DNA of 14,265 nt from an uncultured Oscillospiraceae bacterium (lineage in GTDB: Bacteria > Bacillota > Clostridia > Oscillospirales > Oscillospiraceae): NCBI GenBank assembly GCA_934659475.1, contig CAKUHX010000023.1, positions 1 to 14,265 of the forward strand, read 5' to 3'. Position numbers and translations under genes: made by a program. Positions 13,262 through 14,265 of the stretch are shown here, one piece after another (within the stretch, counting starts at the first letter, position 1; every line of letters starts with the position of its first letter). The notes under the pieces are model-generated. The model was not told the DNA's origin, searched no databases, and saw nothing but the letters and a program-made list of their open reading frames with translations.

Positions 13262-14265
13262 CTACGCCACGATCCCGGCGAAGATGGACAGGAAGATGGG
13301 GTTGTAGATGTCGTCAATGATCACGGCGAAGGAGGGGTACAGCACCCAAGCCACATTGTGCCAACCGTACTGGTCCATAACGGCCTTCTCGTTGGCCACG
13401 GCGTTGGGGCCGGAGCCGCAGCCCCAACCGCAGTTGCCGGCGGTCATAACGGCGGCGCCGTAGTTGCGGCCAAACATGTTGAAGGAGACGAAGATGCCGA
13501 ACAGAGCCATCAAAATCGCCTGAGCCAGCAGGATCACACCCATCTGACCGGCAACGGGAGCCAGAGCGGTGATGTCGATGGTCATCAGCACCAGAGCCAG
13601 ATACAGCTCCAGGAACATATGCTCGATGGCGTCTACTTCAGGAACATTGAACTGGATGTTGCAGGCCTCCATGATGTTCCGGACGATAGCGCCGGCAAAC
13701 AGGCAGCCGATGAACTTAGGCATCTCAATGGCGGGGATGTTGTCCAGCAGGCAGTAGATGGGCATGCCCAGAGCAGCGGCCAGCAAGCACAGAGCGAAGG
13801 TGGAGACCATGCGGCCGTTGTTCAGCTCGGGAACGCTGCCGGTCATCTCGGCGTCGGGCTTGTCGTTGGGGTCGGACTTCAGACCGTGGCGGGAGATCAG
13901 GAAGGCAGCCACAGGGCCGCCGATGAGGGAGCCCATGATGTTGCCCATGGTACCGGCGGCCACGCCCACGGTGGTGGCGGAATCGGGGGCGCCGAACTTG
14001 TCAATGAAGATGGGGCCGAAAGCGGAGGCGGTGCCCACGCCGCCGGACATGGCAGAGGAGGAGCACTGTAGGGCCAGCAGAGGGTGCAGGCCGATGACCT
14101 TGCCCACCAGAACACCCAGCACATCCTGCAGGGTGATCAGGAGGCAGGCGGCCACGGCGATCTTGATGCACAGCTTGCCGCCGGCGCGGCGCAGCAGCTT
14201 ATAGCTGAAGCCGAAGCCCACGCACAGGAAGAAGATGTTCTGGCACAGGTCCTTGATGGTGGACA
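13262..14265 (-). CDS. gltS: Sodium/glutamate symporter GltS, partial (5' end outside window)
   Basis: The visible 334 codons match the GltS family of sodium-coupled glutamate uptake carriers, which have about 400 residues; the missing N-terminus lies beyond the right edge. The frame stays open to the edge (FFLCVGFGFSYKLLRR near the boundary), so the ATG at 14221 is internal and not the start. The two family pore-loop regions are evident: CSSSAMSGGVGTASAFGP in the first half, and NCGWGCGSGPNAVANEKAVM near the C-terminus. About ten hydrophobic segments separate them. The protein sits in the cytoplasmic membrane. It ends in a strong terminator and is transcribed toward, but probably separately from, the TAXI gene. 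Confidence 0.9.
   Translation of the reverse strand, partial: STIKDLCQNIFFLCVGFGFSYKLLRRAGGKLCIKIAVAACLLITLQDVLGVLVGKVIGLHPLLALQCSSSAMSGGVGTASAFGPIFIDKFGAPDSATTVGVAAGTMGNIMGSLIGGPVAAFLISRHGLKSDPNDKPDAEMTGSVPELNNGRMVSTFALCLLAAALGMPIYCLLDNIPAIEMPKFIGCLFAGAIVRNIMEACNIQFNVPEVDAIEHMFLELYLALVLMTIDITALAPVAGQMGVILLAQAILMALFGIFVSFNMFGRNYGAAVMTAGNCGWGCGSGPNAVANEKAVMDQYGWHNVAWVLYPSFAVIIDDIYNPIFLSIFAGIVA

Noticed and set aside
13178..14071. A 297-codon plus-strand frame
   Set aside because: It is antisense to gltS and begins within the gltS terminator; it is His/Gly/Asp-rich with no domain.

Overview
The window looks like chromosome from a GC-rich, endospore-forming, probably gut-associated member of the Clostridia, of the Oscillospiraceae type (Flavonifractor or Intestinimonas-like). 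The reasons are high-GC coding sequence with strong AGGAGG-type ribosome binding sites, a SpoIIID sporulation regulator, a VanW/YoaR-type envelope protein, an XpaC-like protein, and Clostridia-style folate enzymes. The assignment is inferred from gene content only. No rRNA, tRNA, CRISPR array or insertion sequence was seen.

Layout. (1) 59-2653, minus: a membrane-anchored VanW-domain protein followed by a DUF2461 protein, probably one transcript from a promoter at 2737-2765. (2) 2949-4170, plus: an XpaC-like membrane protein with its own terminator. (3) 4171-5145: a 300-base stretch holding a possible gene remnant, then a small XRE regulator and spoIIID. (4) 5158-6113: thymidylate synthase with a clear promoter and a strong, probably two-way terminator. 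(5) 6121-11575: a carboxylic-acid metabolism cluster. On the minus strand are a homocitrate/isopropylmalate synthase-like enzyme and a short-chain dehydrogenase, followed downstream by two broken genes: the 3' end of a probable metal-dependent hydrolase and the 3' half of a TRAP transporter large subunit (DctM). Divergent from these, on the plus strand, are a D-2-hydroxyacid dehydrogenase and a LysR regulator. (6) 11591-12067: dihydrofolate reductase, directly behind lysR. (7) 12106-14265, minus: a TAXI-type solute-binding lipoprotein and, upstream of it, a glutamate/sodium symporter GltS that runs off the right edge.

How the parts fit. Thymidylate synthase and dihydrofolate reductase work in the same dTMP/folate cycle and are often neighbours. 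Here they are separated by about 5.5 kb of organic-acid genes, which suggests the cluster was inserted between them. The cluster holds a C-C bond-forming (or cleaving) HMGL-like enzyme, two oxidoreductases, a regulator, and relics of a hydrolase and a transporter, so it reads as a substrate-specific pathway for a hydroxy- or oxo-carboxylate that has partly decayed. The 264-base divergent region between the synthase and the dehydrogenase carries an 11-base direct repeat and TGTACA palindromes around a good sigma-A promoter, and is the likely control point.

The most unusual observations are the synthase lacking the usual His of its HESGIH motif, the decayed transporter and hydrolase pair, the divergent control region, and an orphan TAXI binding protein beside gltS.
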